Assembly: GCF_000429865.1 (NCBI RefSeq)
Contig: NZ_AUCR01000009.1
Span: 62,001 to 126,000 of the forward strand
From: Cucumibacter marinus DSM 18995
GTDB lineage: Bacteria > Pseudomonadota > Alphaproteobacteria > Rhizobiales > Devosiaceae
DNA: 64,000 nt
Direction of reading: 5' to 3'
Below the pieces are notes generated by a model, which did not search any database, was not told where the DNA came from, and worked only from the letters and a program-made list of their open reading frames with translations. Numbering within the stretch: position 1 is the stretch's first letter; each line of letters opens with the position of its first letter. Both the position numbers and the translations under genes were made by a program. Positions 56,089-64,000 of the stretch are shown piece after piece.

Positions 56089-56493
56089 TTAGCCTTTGCC
56101 GAGCGCTGTTTTGATCAGACGGATCGAACGAGTGTAGAGAGTTGTCGCCGCCTGGTAGTCGAGCTGGTTGGACGTGACCTTCATCATCTCGTCCTCGAGC
56201 GTCACCCCGTTCCCCTCCGGCGTAATCTCGAAACTGTTCAGCTTGTTGGTGCCGAATCCGCGCCCAACTTCCGAATGCACGGCAAAATGTGCCTTGTGGG
56301 TTGCCGAGGTCTCGACGCCTTCGAGCTTGAGCGAATTGACGTGGTCTTCAAAAGAGAAAGGCTTGAGGTCCCGCCCCCTGTAACCGGGGGTTTCCGCGTT
56401 GGCGACGTTCTCGGCCAACAGCGTCTGGCGGGATTGGTGCCAGTTCATCTTTTGCTTGAGAGCCGACAGGATCGGCATATCGCCAAGGGCCAT
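56089..56493 (-). CDS. flgB: Flagellar proximal rod protein FlgB
   Basis: The 134-residue protein has LKQKMNWHQSRQTLLAENVANAETPGYRGRDLKPF (rod signature ENVANAETPGYR) and the C-terminal EDEMMKVTSNQLDYQAATTLYTRSIRLIKTAL. ATG 56493 has GAGG 7 nt upstream; ATG 56526 adds eleven residues and would cover the leader. It is first in the flagellar run; a CtrA-type box lies 50 nt upstream. Confidence 0.95.
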   Translation of the reverse strand: MALGDMPILSALKQKMNWHQSRQTLLAENVANAETPGYRGRDLKPFSFEDHVNSLKLEGVETSATHKAHFAVHSEVGRGFGTNKLNSFEITPEGNGVTLEDEMMKVTSNQLDYQAATTLYTRSIRLIKTALGKG

Positions 56494-56542
56494 TGCGAGC
56501 CTCGAACCATTTGAAACTAGGCACATTCTGCCCAGTGCATGG

Positions 56543-56557
56543 TTAATGCGTCGTTAA
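56543..56557. promoter_or_regulatory. CtrA-type box in the flgB/fliO divergent region
   Basis: TTAA (56543-56546), seven nucleotides, TTAA (56554-56557) followed by C gives TTAA-N7-TTAAC, the full CtrA consensus. It lies 50 nt before the flgB start and about 165 nt before fliO. CtrA control of class II flagellar genes is known in Caulobacter; here it is inferred. Confidence 0.75.
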
Positions 56558-56721
56558 CAGCCCTCCCATTGCGACACTCATTCGTCATATAGCGGCCATT
56601 TCCCGCTGCCATATCAGCGCAGTCCCGCTATGCTAGGCAGGACTTGCCCGACTGTCCCCTGCGGCAGGATTGCGGGCACAAGGCAGATTCCGGGCGCCAC
56701 GCAGACACAAGAGGTTCGTCG

Positions 56722-57645
56722 TTGGGTTTTATTTCGAGTTTGTTTGGCGGCGTTGGCGGCGACATCTGGACGGTTGTGACCGCCCTCGCCATCGTGTTGT
56801 TGCTCATTGTCCTGCTCGTGTGGGTGCTCAAATTCGTCCTCAACGCGTCCCGTTCGGTCGGTTCGGGACGCACCAGACGCATTGAAGTGTCCGAAGCCGT
56901 CATGGTGGATGGCAAAAGGCGTCTGGTGCTTGTGAGGCGTGACGATCGCGAACATCTGATTCTGACCGGTGGCGCGCAGGACCTCATCGTTGAATCCGAT
57001 ATTCCCCTGCCTGATTACGCGACAAGTTCGGCACCGCAACGTCAGTCACGCCTTAATATGGCGCCGATCGGCCAGATTGCGCGGCGTCAAACCGCCCCGG
57101 CGGGGCAGGCAATGCCCGAGCCAAGGGTGGCCCGCCCCGAACCTGGCCCCGAACCTGGCGCTGAACTCGGCCCCGCAGATGCGCCGTCCGAAGCCCCCGA
57201 GGAGCCGCAAACAACATCCCGCCCGCCGATTCCCGGACTCCGGCGCCGTTCAGAGGCCACCTCGAACGCTGTTGGCCGGAACGACCCGCCCCCCCGCCAC
57301 AATGGATCGGGCGGGCCGGACAATACGGAAGCAGAAAGTTTAGAGCGTGCGGCGCGCCCTGCCGCCGCGGACGAAACCTCTCCAATGGAAAAACTTCGCC
57401 AGTTGGGCCGCCGGTCACCGCCCCGCAACGGCACTGCCGCATTGCGCTATCCGGGCCTTCTGCGTCCGGTTACGCGGCACAGCGCCGTTCCTCCACAGTT
57501 CGTGCGCAACAAAGCTGAGGCCAATCCGGCCGACTCAGATATGTCTGATGCCGACGAAACCCCCAGTGCACAGGGCGGAGACGCGGTTGACGAAGTTCGC
57601 GGCAAATCTGCGAAAGCCAAACCAGGAAAAAGCCGAAAAGGCTGA
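56722..57645 (+). CDS. fliO: FliO-like flagellar assembly protein with long proline-rich tail
   Basis: From TTG 56722 (AAGAGGT upstream) the protein has 307 residues. Residues ~5-40 are a short lead and one membrane helix (IWTVVTALAIVLLLIVLLVWVLKFVL); then a FliO core RRIEVSEAVMVDGKRRLVLVRRDDREHLILTGGAQDLIVESDI (key block KRRLVLVRRDDREHL). From residue ~90 the protein is rich in Pro, Glu and Arg and looks disordered. FliO aids FliP stability. fliP starts 28 nt downstream. No ATG is in a good place. Confidence 0.8.
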   Translation: MGFISSLFGGVGGDIWTVVTALAIVLLLIVLLVWVLKFVLNASRSVGSGRTRRIEVSEAVMVDGKRRLVLVRRDDREHLILTGGAQDLIVESDIPLPDYATSSAPQRQSRLNMAPIGQIARRQTAPAGQAMPEPRVARPEPGPEPGAELGPADAPSEAPEEPQTTSRPPIPGLRRRSEATSNAVGRNDPPPRHNGSGGPDNTEAESLERAARPAAADETSPMEKLRQLGRRSPPRNGTAALRYPGLLRPVTRHSAVPPQFVRNKAEANPADSDMSDADETPSAQGGDAVDEVRGKSAKAKPGKSRKG

Positions 57646-57673
57646 ACCCCTTCGCAGGCTTTCCCGCGGTCGA

Positions 57674-58408
57674 ATGATCGCCTTGGCCTTTGTAGGGCTG
57701 GTCGGCCTCCTGCTCGCGATTCATCCGGCCTTCGCCCAGGACATATCTGTCGACTTTGGCGATGATTCCACCATCACTGAGCGGGCAGTTCAACTTGTCG
57801 GGCTGCTGACGATCTTGGCGCTTGCGCCTTCGATCCTGGTGATGGTGACGTCGTTCACCCGGATTGTCGTGGTGCTTTCCCTCCTGCGAACCGCCATTGG
57901 CCTGCAGACCGCACCACCAAATTCCGTGATGATCTCCCTGGCGCTGTTCCTCACCGCCTTCATCATGATGCCGACACTGCAGCAGTCCTATGATCAGGGG
58001 ATCGCGCCGCTGGTTGCCGGTGAGATCGAGTTTGAAGAGGCTCTCCCCCTTGCCAGCGGCCCGGTGCACGAATTCATGCGCGCCAATGTCCGCGACAAGG
58101 ACGTTCAGCTCTTCCTCGATTTGACCGAAACCGACATTCCCGAGGCGCCTGAAGAGCTTGAATTGCGCATCTTGATCCCGGCATTCATGATCTCCGAACT
58201 CAGGCGCGCCTTTGAAATCGGCTTCCTCCTGTTCGTTCCATTCATCGTCATCGATATGGTCTGCGCTTCGGTGCTGATGTCGATGGGCATGATGATGCTG
58301 CCACCGATCATCATATCGCTGCCGTTCAAATTGATCTTCTTCGTGCTGGTCGACGGCTGGTATCTGGTCGCCGGATCGCTGATCCGAAGCTTCGTACCCG
58401 TCAGTTGA
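57674..58408 (+). CDS. fliP: Flagellar export gate protein FliP
   Basis: The 244-residue protein has a signal-like start, then LVGLLTILALAPSILVMVTSFTRIVVVLSLLRTAIGLQTAPPNSVMISLALFLTAFIMMPTL (key block SFTRIVVVLSLLRTAIG), IRLLIPAFMISELRRAFEIGF-like ILIPAFMISELRRAF, and MSMGMMMLPPIIISLPFKLIFFVLVDGW. This is FliP with QTAPPN. ATG 57674 gives the family length; the frame is open inside fliO upstream. Its stop abuts the stop of the convergent 1128-residue gene. Confidence 0.95.
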   Translation: MIALAFVGLVGLLLAIHPAFAQDISVDFGDDSTITERAVQLVGLLTILALAPSILVMVTSFTRIVVVLSLLRTAIGLQTAPPNSVMISLALFLTAFIMMPTLQQSYDQGIAPLVAGEIEFEEALPLASGPVHEFMRANVRDKDVQLFLDLTETDIPEAPEELELRILIPAFMISELRRAFEIGFLLFVPFIVIDMVCASVLMSMGMMMLPPIIISLPFKLIFFVLVDGWYLVAGSLIRSFVPVS

Positions 58409-61400
58409 TCAGGCGCCGCTGCCCTGGGGCAGATCCGAAGCCTTGAAGCTGTTGGGGGACAGCGCCCCACCCGGCTCATATCGGTCGCGATAAGCCTTGA
58501 GGAAGGCTCCCAGCGTGTCTGTCGCAGCAATCTCGCGGGCGATCTCGCGGAACTTGAGCGTGGTCGGCGCAGCCCGCCCGGTGACGAATTCAAACACTGG
58601 CCACTCAGGTGTCGGCTTCATCAAATCGGCGAATTTGCCGCGAAGGCGTGACAGTCCGATCTCGTCGCTGTCGAGCGCATAGCCGACAGCAGCGCGCACC
58701 AGATGCGCCCTGACCGACGGCTGGATCGGCGTATCGAGTTCTTCGGGCACATAGAGCCGCTCGAGGATCTCCGCCGCCATGCGATAGCGCCCCGCAGCCC
58801 AATGGGCTTCGACCTTGAGCAGCTCGGCATCCCGGCCGGTCATCGACGCCAGCAATTCGATCGCCAGATCATTGCGCCCGGCATCGATCAATGCCTTGGC
58901 TTCAAGAAGCTTGCGCTGCCGTTCAACCGTGGGCGAAAGATTGGCGATCCGGGTCCTGTAGAGGGCCTTGAGGGCCGCTTCGGGATGACGGTCCGCAATA
59001 TGGATTACCGCCAGATCGGCGGCGATCTGGGCGCGCCCCGCCCCTTCAAGTCGATTATCGACCTGGTATTCCAGCAATCCCGCCGCCTGCTCCAGCAAGT
59101 CCACCTTGACCAACCGGCGCGCCAGATTGCGGATCATTTCGTCGCCCTGAATGCCGGCGGGGGTCAAGGTGCGGAAATCATAGAACAGGCCCAGCGCTTC
59201 GACGGGTGACAGGGCATCCGCCTGGCCGTTGAGGAACAAATCGGCAAACACGGCTTTGCCGGTATCCAGCAGCTCTGTCGCCGGCCGCAGGTCCTCATGA
59301 ACCCGCACTGCCTGCCGCATGATCTCGAAGCCTTCCCGATAGGCACCATTGCGGAAATAGAGTTCACCGAGCTTTTGCTGGATTCTCGCTTCGAGCGCAT
59401 CACCGCGCCAGACCATCGCCTGGGTCGACAAAGTATCAACGGCGCTGTCGAGATCGAGCCGTCCCAGCCCGTCCAGCACCAGTGTCGTGCGATAGGTCGC
59501 TTCCGCCTCGGTGGGGCGATAACCGGCCGAGATCACACTTCCATAGGTGACGAGCGCCTCCTCCGGGCGCCCTTCGAGCTCGTCGATCCAGCCCATCAAG
59601 AGGTCGAACGCGGCCCGCTGCTCCTGGTTCATATCGGCAAACTCGAACTGGCTCGACAGCCTGGTCGCGAGCGCCGTGTCACCGGTTTCGAGCGCCGCGC
59701 GCATCGCCGCGAACAGGAAGCGGTTCTTCAGCCAGCTCGGATAATTATCAGTAACCCCCTCGGCGGCCAGCGCATCCGCCCGGGCATTCTCCCAGTCGGC
59801 GGTCTGCGCCCGCGCCATTACCCGCCACATCACCGCATCAGGTGAATCCACGAACTTGTCTTCCAACAGAATGCTGAGCGCCTCTTCCGGCCGGTTCGCC
59901 AGGACGGACGCGGCGGCATGAGTAATCTCGATCCGGTCGCGGAATTCGATCCGGTCGGTTTCCCGCTGTAGAACTTCGACCACCCCGAGGGATTCCTGCG
60001 CGAAATCGTTCGCCAGGTAAAACCGTGCCAGCTCGAGCCGGGCAGCGTCGAGGAACTGGCCCTCCGCCGCTGCGGCCCGCTGCATGATCTGTTCGCGGTC
60101 CTCGGAGAATTCCCGCGGATTGGAGCGGATATAAGCACCCATATCGATGAAGGTGGTGCGGGAGAGCGCATCGTCGCGGCTGCTGGCAACCGCAACGGGG
60201 CCGGGTTCGGAAAGACTCAGCCCGTCCGTCGCATCGATCACCGCGCGCGACCCTTCGATCGCCACTTGGACCTCGGGCCTGTTGGGCCGGATCGCAAGGC
60301 CGTGCACCGCCTTGATGGCCTGGAAGTCGACATAGTCCAATGTCCGCACCACCGCGCGGGCTGGCGGATAGGCGGTTACGACCTGCAGCAGGTCACCCAC
60401 ATTCGGATCCCGGACAGTGTGCACCTTGGCGGGCCGCACAAGATCAGCGCTCATGCGCAATGCGCCGCTTGTCGCCCGGTCGCGTTCGAGTTCAACCGGT
60501 TCGGTCGGCCCGAACAGAATATCACCCAGCGAAAGCACCCAGGAACGACCTTCCGCACCGAGCGTTGCCAGCCGGTCGGTACCGGTGTCGATCCTGACGA
60601 TCTGAAGGTCGCGTGCGCCATCAACCGAGAAGCCGCTGGCGAAGCTGTCGAACTCGCCGGGCTCGGGACTATCGATCGTCACATGGGTATCGAACAGCAT
60701 CCAGATCGTGCCGGCACGCTTGAACACGGCCGCAGGTGTGTCCTGGTCGAACGGGAAGACGATGCGCACTGTGTCGCCGATCGTATTCATGAAAGGCTGA
60801 ATGCTGGTCTGAGCGGAGCGAACCGGCGCGAGCCCGGGATCAGACTGCTCGGCCTGTTGGTCGGCGCTGGCAGCGTCCTCGGTTTCCGGGGCCTCGTAAT
60901 CCGTTTGCTTGATCAGCTCATCGAGCGTAACCGACCGGCCCGGCATGGCCGTAAAATCCATGTCGAGCACATAGGTGCTGTCGCTCTCCTTGAAGAACCG
61001 GGGCGTGACCCCGTTTGCCAGCTCGATGATCACCGTGCTGCCGTCAGCCGTGACCTCGTTTTCGAGCGATAGGATATCGGGAGGACGGTCACCCTTGAGA
61101 TCGGTGAGATCGATCCCGACTGGCCATTCGAATTTGATCTCGGCGTAATCACCCACTTCCTGGAAATTGGCGTCCGTCGACATCGACCATTCAAAGCGCA
61201 TCCGCGTGAAGGTCGGATGGCGGCCCACCCGCACATCCACCTGTGGGTTATTCTCTCGGGCGATTTCGGCCTTACGCCGTTGCTCCGCCAGAATATCGGC
61301 ATTCTCCGCCCGGTCGGCCAGCGCGGCAACGACCTCGGGCGGCAGGCTGGGCGGCAATCCTTGCCAGCCCTCGGGCAACAGATCGATGAACAGCTTTTCG

Positions 61401-61795
61401 CCAGCTTCCAGAATAGAGGTCGTGAACCGCCGCTTGAGACCGAACCGAACGCCCTTCCCGTCCGGGTCGGCGCGTGTCACCGCGACATAGTCGTGAAGTT
61501 CATCGGAGATGTCCGGCGATTCGATACGAACGGGTTGGTCGAACTCGATGGCGAGCACGTTCTGTTCGTTCGTCACTTCGTATTCGGGAAGCTTCAGACG
61601 GTCGGGGAAAGTCAGGACAATTCGGCCGAAACCATCCAGCGCCTCCGGCTCGATGGTCAGGAAATCCGCCGCCCTGGCCGGAACGCCTGCAACCAGCACC
61701 ACGATCAGCGCGAGTAGGGCGCGCAACATGCCAGTGCCGGAACGGCGCACGCGCCGCCGACCCGCAAATCTGGCAATGAGGCGAATAAAGCTCAC
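58409..61795 (-). CDS. Large secreted TPR-rich protein at the flagellar locus, unknown function
   Basis: The 1128-residue protein has an N-terminal export signal (hydrophobic LRALLALIVVLVAG, cleavage near ARA-AD; ATG 61729 is an alternative start). About 30-520 are beta-rich segments with repeats of the form IEFDQPVRI / VIIELANGV. About 560-1090 is a helical solenoid with many TPR-like helices (SWLKNRFLFAAMRAALETGD, AQIAADLAVIHIADRHPEAALKALYRTR). It lies downstream of motE on the same strand in the fliM-DUF6468-motE run, so a periplasmic motor-related role is plausible. I know no characterised homologue. Confidence 0.75.
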   Translation of the reverse strand: MSFIRLIARFAGRRRVRRSGTGMLRALLALIVVLVAGVPARAADFLTIEPEALDGFGRIVLTFPDRLKLPEYEVTNEQNVLAIEFDQPVRIESPDISDELHDYVAVTRADPDGKGVRFGLKRRFTTSILEAGEKLFIDLLPEGWQGLPPSLPPEVVAALADRAENADILAEQRRKAEIARENNPQVDVRVGRHPTFTRMRFEWSMSTDANFQEVGDYAEIKFEWPVGIDLTDLKGDRPPDILSLENEVTADGSTVIIELANGVTPRFFKESDSTYVLDMDFTAMPGRSVTLDELIKQTDYEAPETEDAASADQQAEQSDPGLAPVRSAQTSIQPFMNTIGDTVRIVFPFDQDTPAAVFKRAGTIWMLFDTHVTIDSPEPGEFDSFASGFSVDGARDLQIVRIDTGTDRLATLGAEGRSWVLSLGDILFGPTEPVELERDRATSGALRMSADLVRPAKVHTVRDPNVGDLLQVVTAYPPARAVVRTLDYVDFQAIKAVHGLAIRPNRPEVQVAIEGSRAVIDATDGLSLSEPGPVAVASSRDDALSRTTFIDMGAYIRSNPREFSEDREQIMQRAAAAEGQFLDAARLELARFYLANDFAQESLGVVEVLQRETDRIEFRDRIEITHAAASVLANRPEEALSILLEDKFVDSPDAVMWRVMARAQTADWENARADALAAEGVTDNYPSWLKNRFLFAAMRAALETGDTALATRLSSQFEFADMNQEQRAAFDLLMGWIDELEGRPEEALVTYGSVISAGYRPTEAEATYRTTLVLDGLGRLDLDSAVDTLSTQAMVWRGDALEARIQQKLGELYFRNGAYREGFEIMRQAVRVHEDLRPATELLDTGKAVFADLFLNGQADALSPVEALGLFYDFRTLTPAGIQGDEMIRNLARRLVKVDLLEQAAGLLEYQVDNRLEGAGRAQIAADLAVIHIADRHPEAALKALYRTRIANLSPTVERQRKLLEAKALIDAGRNDLAIELLASMTGRDAELLKVEAHWAAGRYRMAAEILERLYVPEELDTPIQPSVRAHLVRAAVGYALDSDEIGLSRLRGKFADLMKPTPEWPVFEFVTGRAAPTTLKFREIAREIAATDTLGAFLKAYRDRYEPGGALSPNSFKASDLPQGSGA

Positions 61796-61886
61796 AGATT
61801 AGCCCGTCCGTCGGCCGCCTTCGTTATGGTTAACCTACCTCTTCAGCTTTAACGCAGCCTTACCGGGCGGGCATTTGAACTGCCGG

Positions 61887-62714
61887 TTACTGCCCCACGA
61901 TCTGGGGCAGGGAATCGAGGTTCGCGGTCGAAGGATCGCGCATCGGCTCGGGGTCGATATTGGCCAGCCGGACCGTCAGCAATTCGGCTTTCTCGGGCGA
62001 CATACTGGCCAGGATCGGCGCCATCTTGCGTGGGTTCATGGCCTGGACCAGACGCACCAAAACATCGATCCCCAATTGATCGAAGATAGTGGCGGCTTCT
62101 TTTGACTTCATAGTTTCATACATGGCGACAAGCGACTGGAATTGCTCGTCGTCCATCTGCTTCTTCTTCTCGACCAACGCATTGACCTCGGCCTCGAGGT
62201 CCTGCAGTTCGGCAATCCGGATTTCGAGTCGCTTCTCGGCGGCCTCAACGAGTTTCTCGCGCATCGCGAGATCGGCAGCAAACTGCTCCAGCTCTTCTCG
62301 CCGGTCCCCCAGGCGTTCGAGCACCTGCAATTCGGTGTCGGCGAGGTCTTCGCCCATCCTCAGCGGTATGCGTTCGCCCTTGAGCGTCAGCTCGACCGGA
62401 ATCGCATCCTGCGGTTCGTTTGAGCCCCCATCGGCGCTTTCGGCCATATTCTGCCCGGCCGCGGCATTGTCGGCAGTAGCGAGTTGGGAATCCGTGGTTC
62501 CCTCGCCGGTTGCGCCGGTTTGCGGCGCGGCTTCGTCCGACGGCGCGTCCATCATCCCTTCGACAGCATCGGCAGGAGCCTGTTGTTGCGTCTGGGCGAG
62601 AACCGGAAGGTCCCCCAGAATGTAGCCATGCCCGCTCATCAGCCCGATGGCCTTGAAGGCCAGCAGGGCGCCAGTGGCGGCGATAACGACCGGGATGAGG
62701 CGAAGCGATCTCAC
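61887..62714 (-). CDS. motE: MotE-like flagellar chaperone (MgtE N-domain type)
   Basis: The 275-residue protein has an N-terminal membrane anchor, a low-complexity linker (about 40-110), a coiled coil at about 120-190 (EKLVEAAEKRLEIRIAELQDLEAEVNALVEKKKQMDDEQ) and a C-terminal MgtE-N-like domain (MKSKEAATIFDQLGIDVLVRLVQAMNPRKMAPILASMSPEKAELLTVRL, key block MNPRKMAPILASM). In rhizobia MotE is a periplasmic chaperone for MotC. The start overlaps the DUF6468 stop by 4 nt. Confidence 0.85.
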   Translation of the reverse strand: MRSLRLIPVVIAATGALLAFKAIGLMSGHGYILGDLPVLAQTQQQAPADAVEGMMDAPSDEAAPQTGATGEGTTDSQLATADNAAAGQNMAESADGGSNEPQDAIPVELTLKGERIPLRMGEDLADTELQVLERLGDRREELEQFAADLAMREKLVEAAEKRLEIRIAELQDLEAEVNALVEKKKQMDDEQFQSLVAMYETMKSKEAATIFDQLGIDVLVRLVQAMNPRKMAPILASMSPEKAELLTVRLANIDPEPMRDPSTANLDSLPQIVGQ

Positions 62715-63148
62715 GCAGCGGCCTCACGGGACTGCTGGTGGCGATCGAGCTGTTCGAGCGCCAGCCGGCTGCGGTTTTCCTGAACCTGGCTGGCATGTTC
62801 ACGCTGCTCGCGCTCGGCGCGCACCACCTCGGTAATCTGGGCGATCCGCGTCAGAACCGTGTTGCCAGCGTTCACATGCCGCGCCAACTCGACCGAGAAA
62901 CGGTCTGCTTCCTCAAGCCGGCTGGTCAGCGCTTCGTCGCAATCGCGGGCGGTTTCCTTGAGCCCGGTGATCGCGCGATTGGCCAATTCGGTCGCGTGAA
63001 TGATTTCGACCGCCATCTTCTTGAGCTCGTCGCGATCGGCGTGAAGCCTTTTGAGCCGGGCATTGAGTATGACGCAATACCCGATGGTGAGCACCAAAAG
63101 GACCGCCACGGCACCTTCAACGATCAGTCCCAGGGGCAAACCCGTCAT
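62711..63148 (-). CDS. DUF6468 flagellar-locus membrane protein
   Basis: The 145-residue protein opens with a membrane helix (LPLGLIVEGAVAVLLVLTIGYCVILNARLKRLHADRDELKKM), then a long coiled coil to the C terminus. GYCVILNARLKRL matches DUF6468, found in alphaproteobacterial flagellar loci next to fliM and motE. Its role is unknown. Both ends overlap neighbours by 4 nt (fliM upstream, motE downstream), so the three are one operon. Confidence 0.85.
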   Translation of the reverse strand: MTGLPLGLIVEGAVAVLLVLTIGYCVILNARLKRLHADRDELKKMAVEIIHATELANRAITGLKETARDCDEALTSRLEEADRFSVELARHVNAGNTVLTRIAQITEVVRAEREQREHASQVQENRSRLALEQLDRHQQSREAAA

Positions 63149-64000
63149 TTCTCACTCTCCTGCTCATCCATGGCCTCAAACACCGACATGTTCACTCTCG
63201 GCGGATTGAGGGGTTTGTTGATGCGCACTGACACATGCCGCCCGATATGCCCCATCAGGGCCTCGGTCAGGCGTACGTCCCCGCACCGGAGCGCAACCGG
63301 TTCATCCGGCCCCCGCTCGAACATCACAGTCTGTCCCTGCTCGAGGCCGAGGACCTGCGAAAGCGGCATTTCCCACTCATGCAGCACCGCTTCGACCTCG
63401 GTATCGGCAGCGAAGATCTCCGTGGCCAGATGGCCTTCCCAGATCGGATCGCGCCCGAATTTCTCCCCCATGAACATCTGCAGCAGCTGTTCACGGATCG
63501 GTTCGATCGTGGCGTAGGGCAAGAGCACTTCGATCTTGCCGCCGCGGTCTTCCATATCGATGCGGAATTCGACCAGGATCGCGGCATTCGCCGGGCGCGT
63601 GATCGCCGCAAAGCGCGGATTGGTCTCAAGCCGCTCGATCTTGAAGTTCACCGGCGAGAGCGGATCGAACGCCCGGTGCATGTCGTCGAGAATGACCTCG
63701 ATCATCCGCTTGGTGAGCGTCATCTCGATGGTCGTATAGGGACGCCCTTCGACCCGGATTGCATTGTGACCGCGGCGACCGCCCAAAAGCACATCGATGA
63801 TCGAGTAGATCAGCGCGCTATCGACAGTGATGAGCCCGAAATTGTCCCATTCTTCCGCCTTAATGACCGAAAGGATCGCAGGCAGAGGAATTGAATTCAG
63901 ATAGTCCCCGAACCGCACGGAGGAGATACTGTCGAGCGAAACCTCGACATTGTCGGAGGTGAAATTGCGCAATGAGGTCGTGGTCAGCCGGACCAGCCGG
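63145..64000 (-). CDS. fliM: Flagellar motor switch protein FliM, C-terminal part
   Basis: About 284 C-terminal residues are visible; the gene enters from the right edge. They include NFTSDNVEVSLDSISSVRFGDYLNSIPLPAILSVIKAEEW (key block SVRFGDYLNSIPLPAI), LIYSIIDVLLGGRRG and a C-terminal SpoA-like domain (LSQVLGLEQGQTVMFERGPDEPVALRCGDV, VSVRINKPL). FliM is the C-ring protein that binds CheY-P. A TTG at 63972 is internal, not the start; the frame continues to the edge. Confidence 0.95.
   Translation of the reverse strand, partial: RLVRLTTTSLRNFTSDNVEVSLDSISSVRFGDYLNSIPLPAILSVIKAEEWDNFGLITVDSALIYSIIDVLLGGRRGHNAIRVEGRPYTTIEMTLTKRMIEVILDDMHRAFDPLSPVNFKIERLETNPRFAAITRPANAAILVEFRIDMEDRGGKIEVLLPYATIEPIREQLLQMFMGEKFGRDPIWEGHLATEIFAADTEVEAVLHEWEMPLSQVLGLEQGQTVMFERGPDEPVALRCGDVRLTEALMGHIGRHVSVRINKPLNPPRVNMSVFEAMDEQESEK

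Noticed and set aside
61830-61852. Two TTAA half-sites upstream of the 1128-residue gene
   Set aside because: They are 15 nt apart instead of 7, so they do not form a CtrA box.

Overview
The window is a GC-rich, gene-dense alphaproteobacterial chromosome segment. Several things point to Hyphomicrobiales, probably a Devosiaceae-like (Devosia/Pelagibacterium) bacterium: the order purB / DUF1476 / purC-purS-purQ-purL / bolA-grxD / rpsD / trmJ / icd / alaS-recA-cckA, an F1-ATPase zeta-subunit gene (DUF1476), CckA, a CtrA-type TTAA-N7-TTAA box, MotE and a DUF6468 flagellar gene. The genus is an inference from gene content; no rRNA gene is present to test it.

Layout. 1-5 kb: end of map, radC, a YnfA-type protein, a CelD-type acetyltransferase, CcdA and an MFS transporter. 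5-11 kb: rpe, a FosX-type fosfomycin hydrolase, purB, a GNAT, an EamA exporter, an ArsR/SRPBCC pair with a highly symmetric operator candidate, a RBBP9-like hydrolase lacking its nucleophile serine, and DUF1476. 11-19.4 kb: purC, purS, purQ and purL, split by a glycosyltransferase, an acyltransferase and a membrane protein, then bolA and grxD. 19.4-21.6 kb: a repeat island with two nearly identical GIY-YIG nuclease genes, one bounded by perfect 37-bp inverted repeats, and a small unassigned ORF. 21.6-35 kb: YtoQ, two MFS transporters, ttcA, an SbmA/BacA peptide transporter, rpsD, a secreted ClpP-like protein, a GntR/ABC export operon, trmJ, GNAT, GFA, TfoX and an alpha/beta hydrolase.

35-46 kb: a MarR regulator and a stand-alone FabF-type synthase with matching palindromes upstream of each; icd; then a cell-surface block (GT8, DUF2807, a second secreted ClpP-like protein, two GT25 paralogues, GDPD, UDP-glucuronate decarboxylase-like enzyme). 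46-53 kb: alaS, recA with an SOS-type box inside its promoter, and cckA. 53-64 kb: flagellar genes in two opposite-facing groups: flgB-flgC-fliE-fliQ-fliR-flhB leftward, fliO-fliP rightward, then leftward fliM-DUF6468-motE and a 1128-residue secreted protein of unknown role.

The genes connect in two clear ways. The purine genes supply most of the de novo IMP/AMP route and still form one transcriptional direction despite insertions. CckA is the kinase that feeds CtrA, and a CtrA-type box lies in the flgB/fliO divergent region of the same window. The most unusual parts are the inverted-repeat-bounded GIY-YIG unit, the ArsR four-half-site operator, the MarR/FabF operator pair, and the large flagellar-locus protein.
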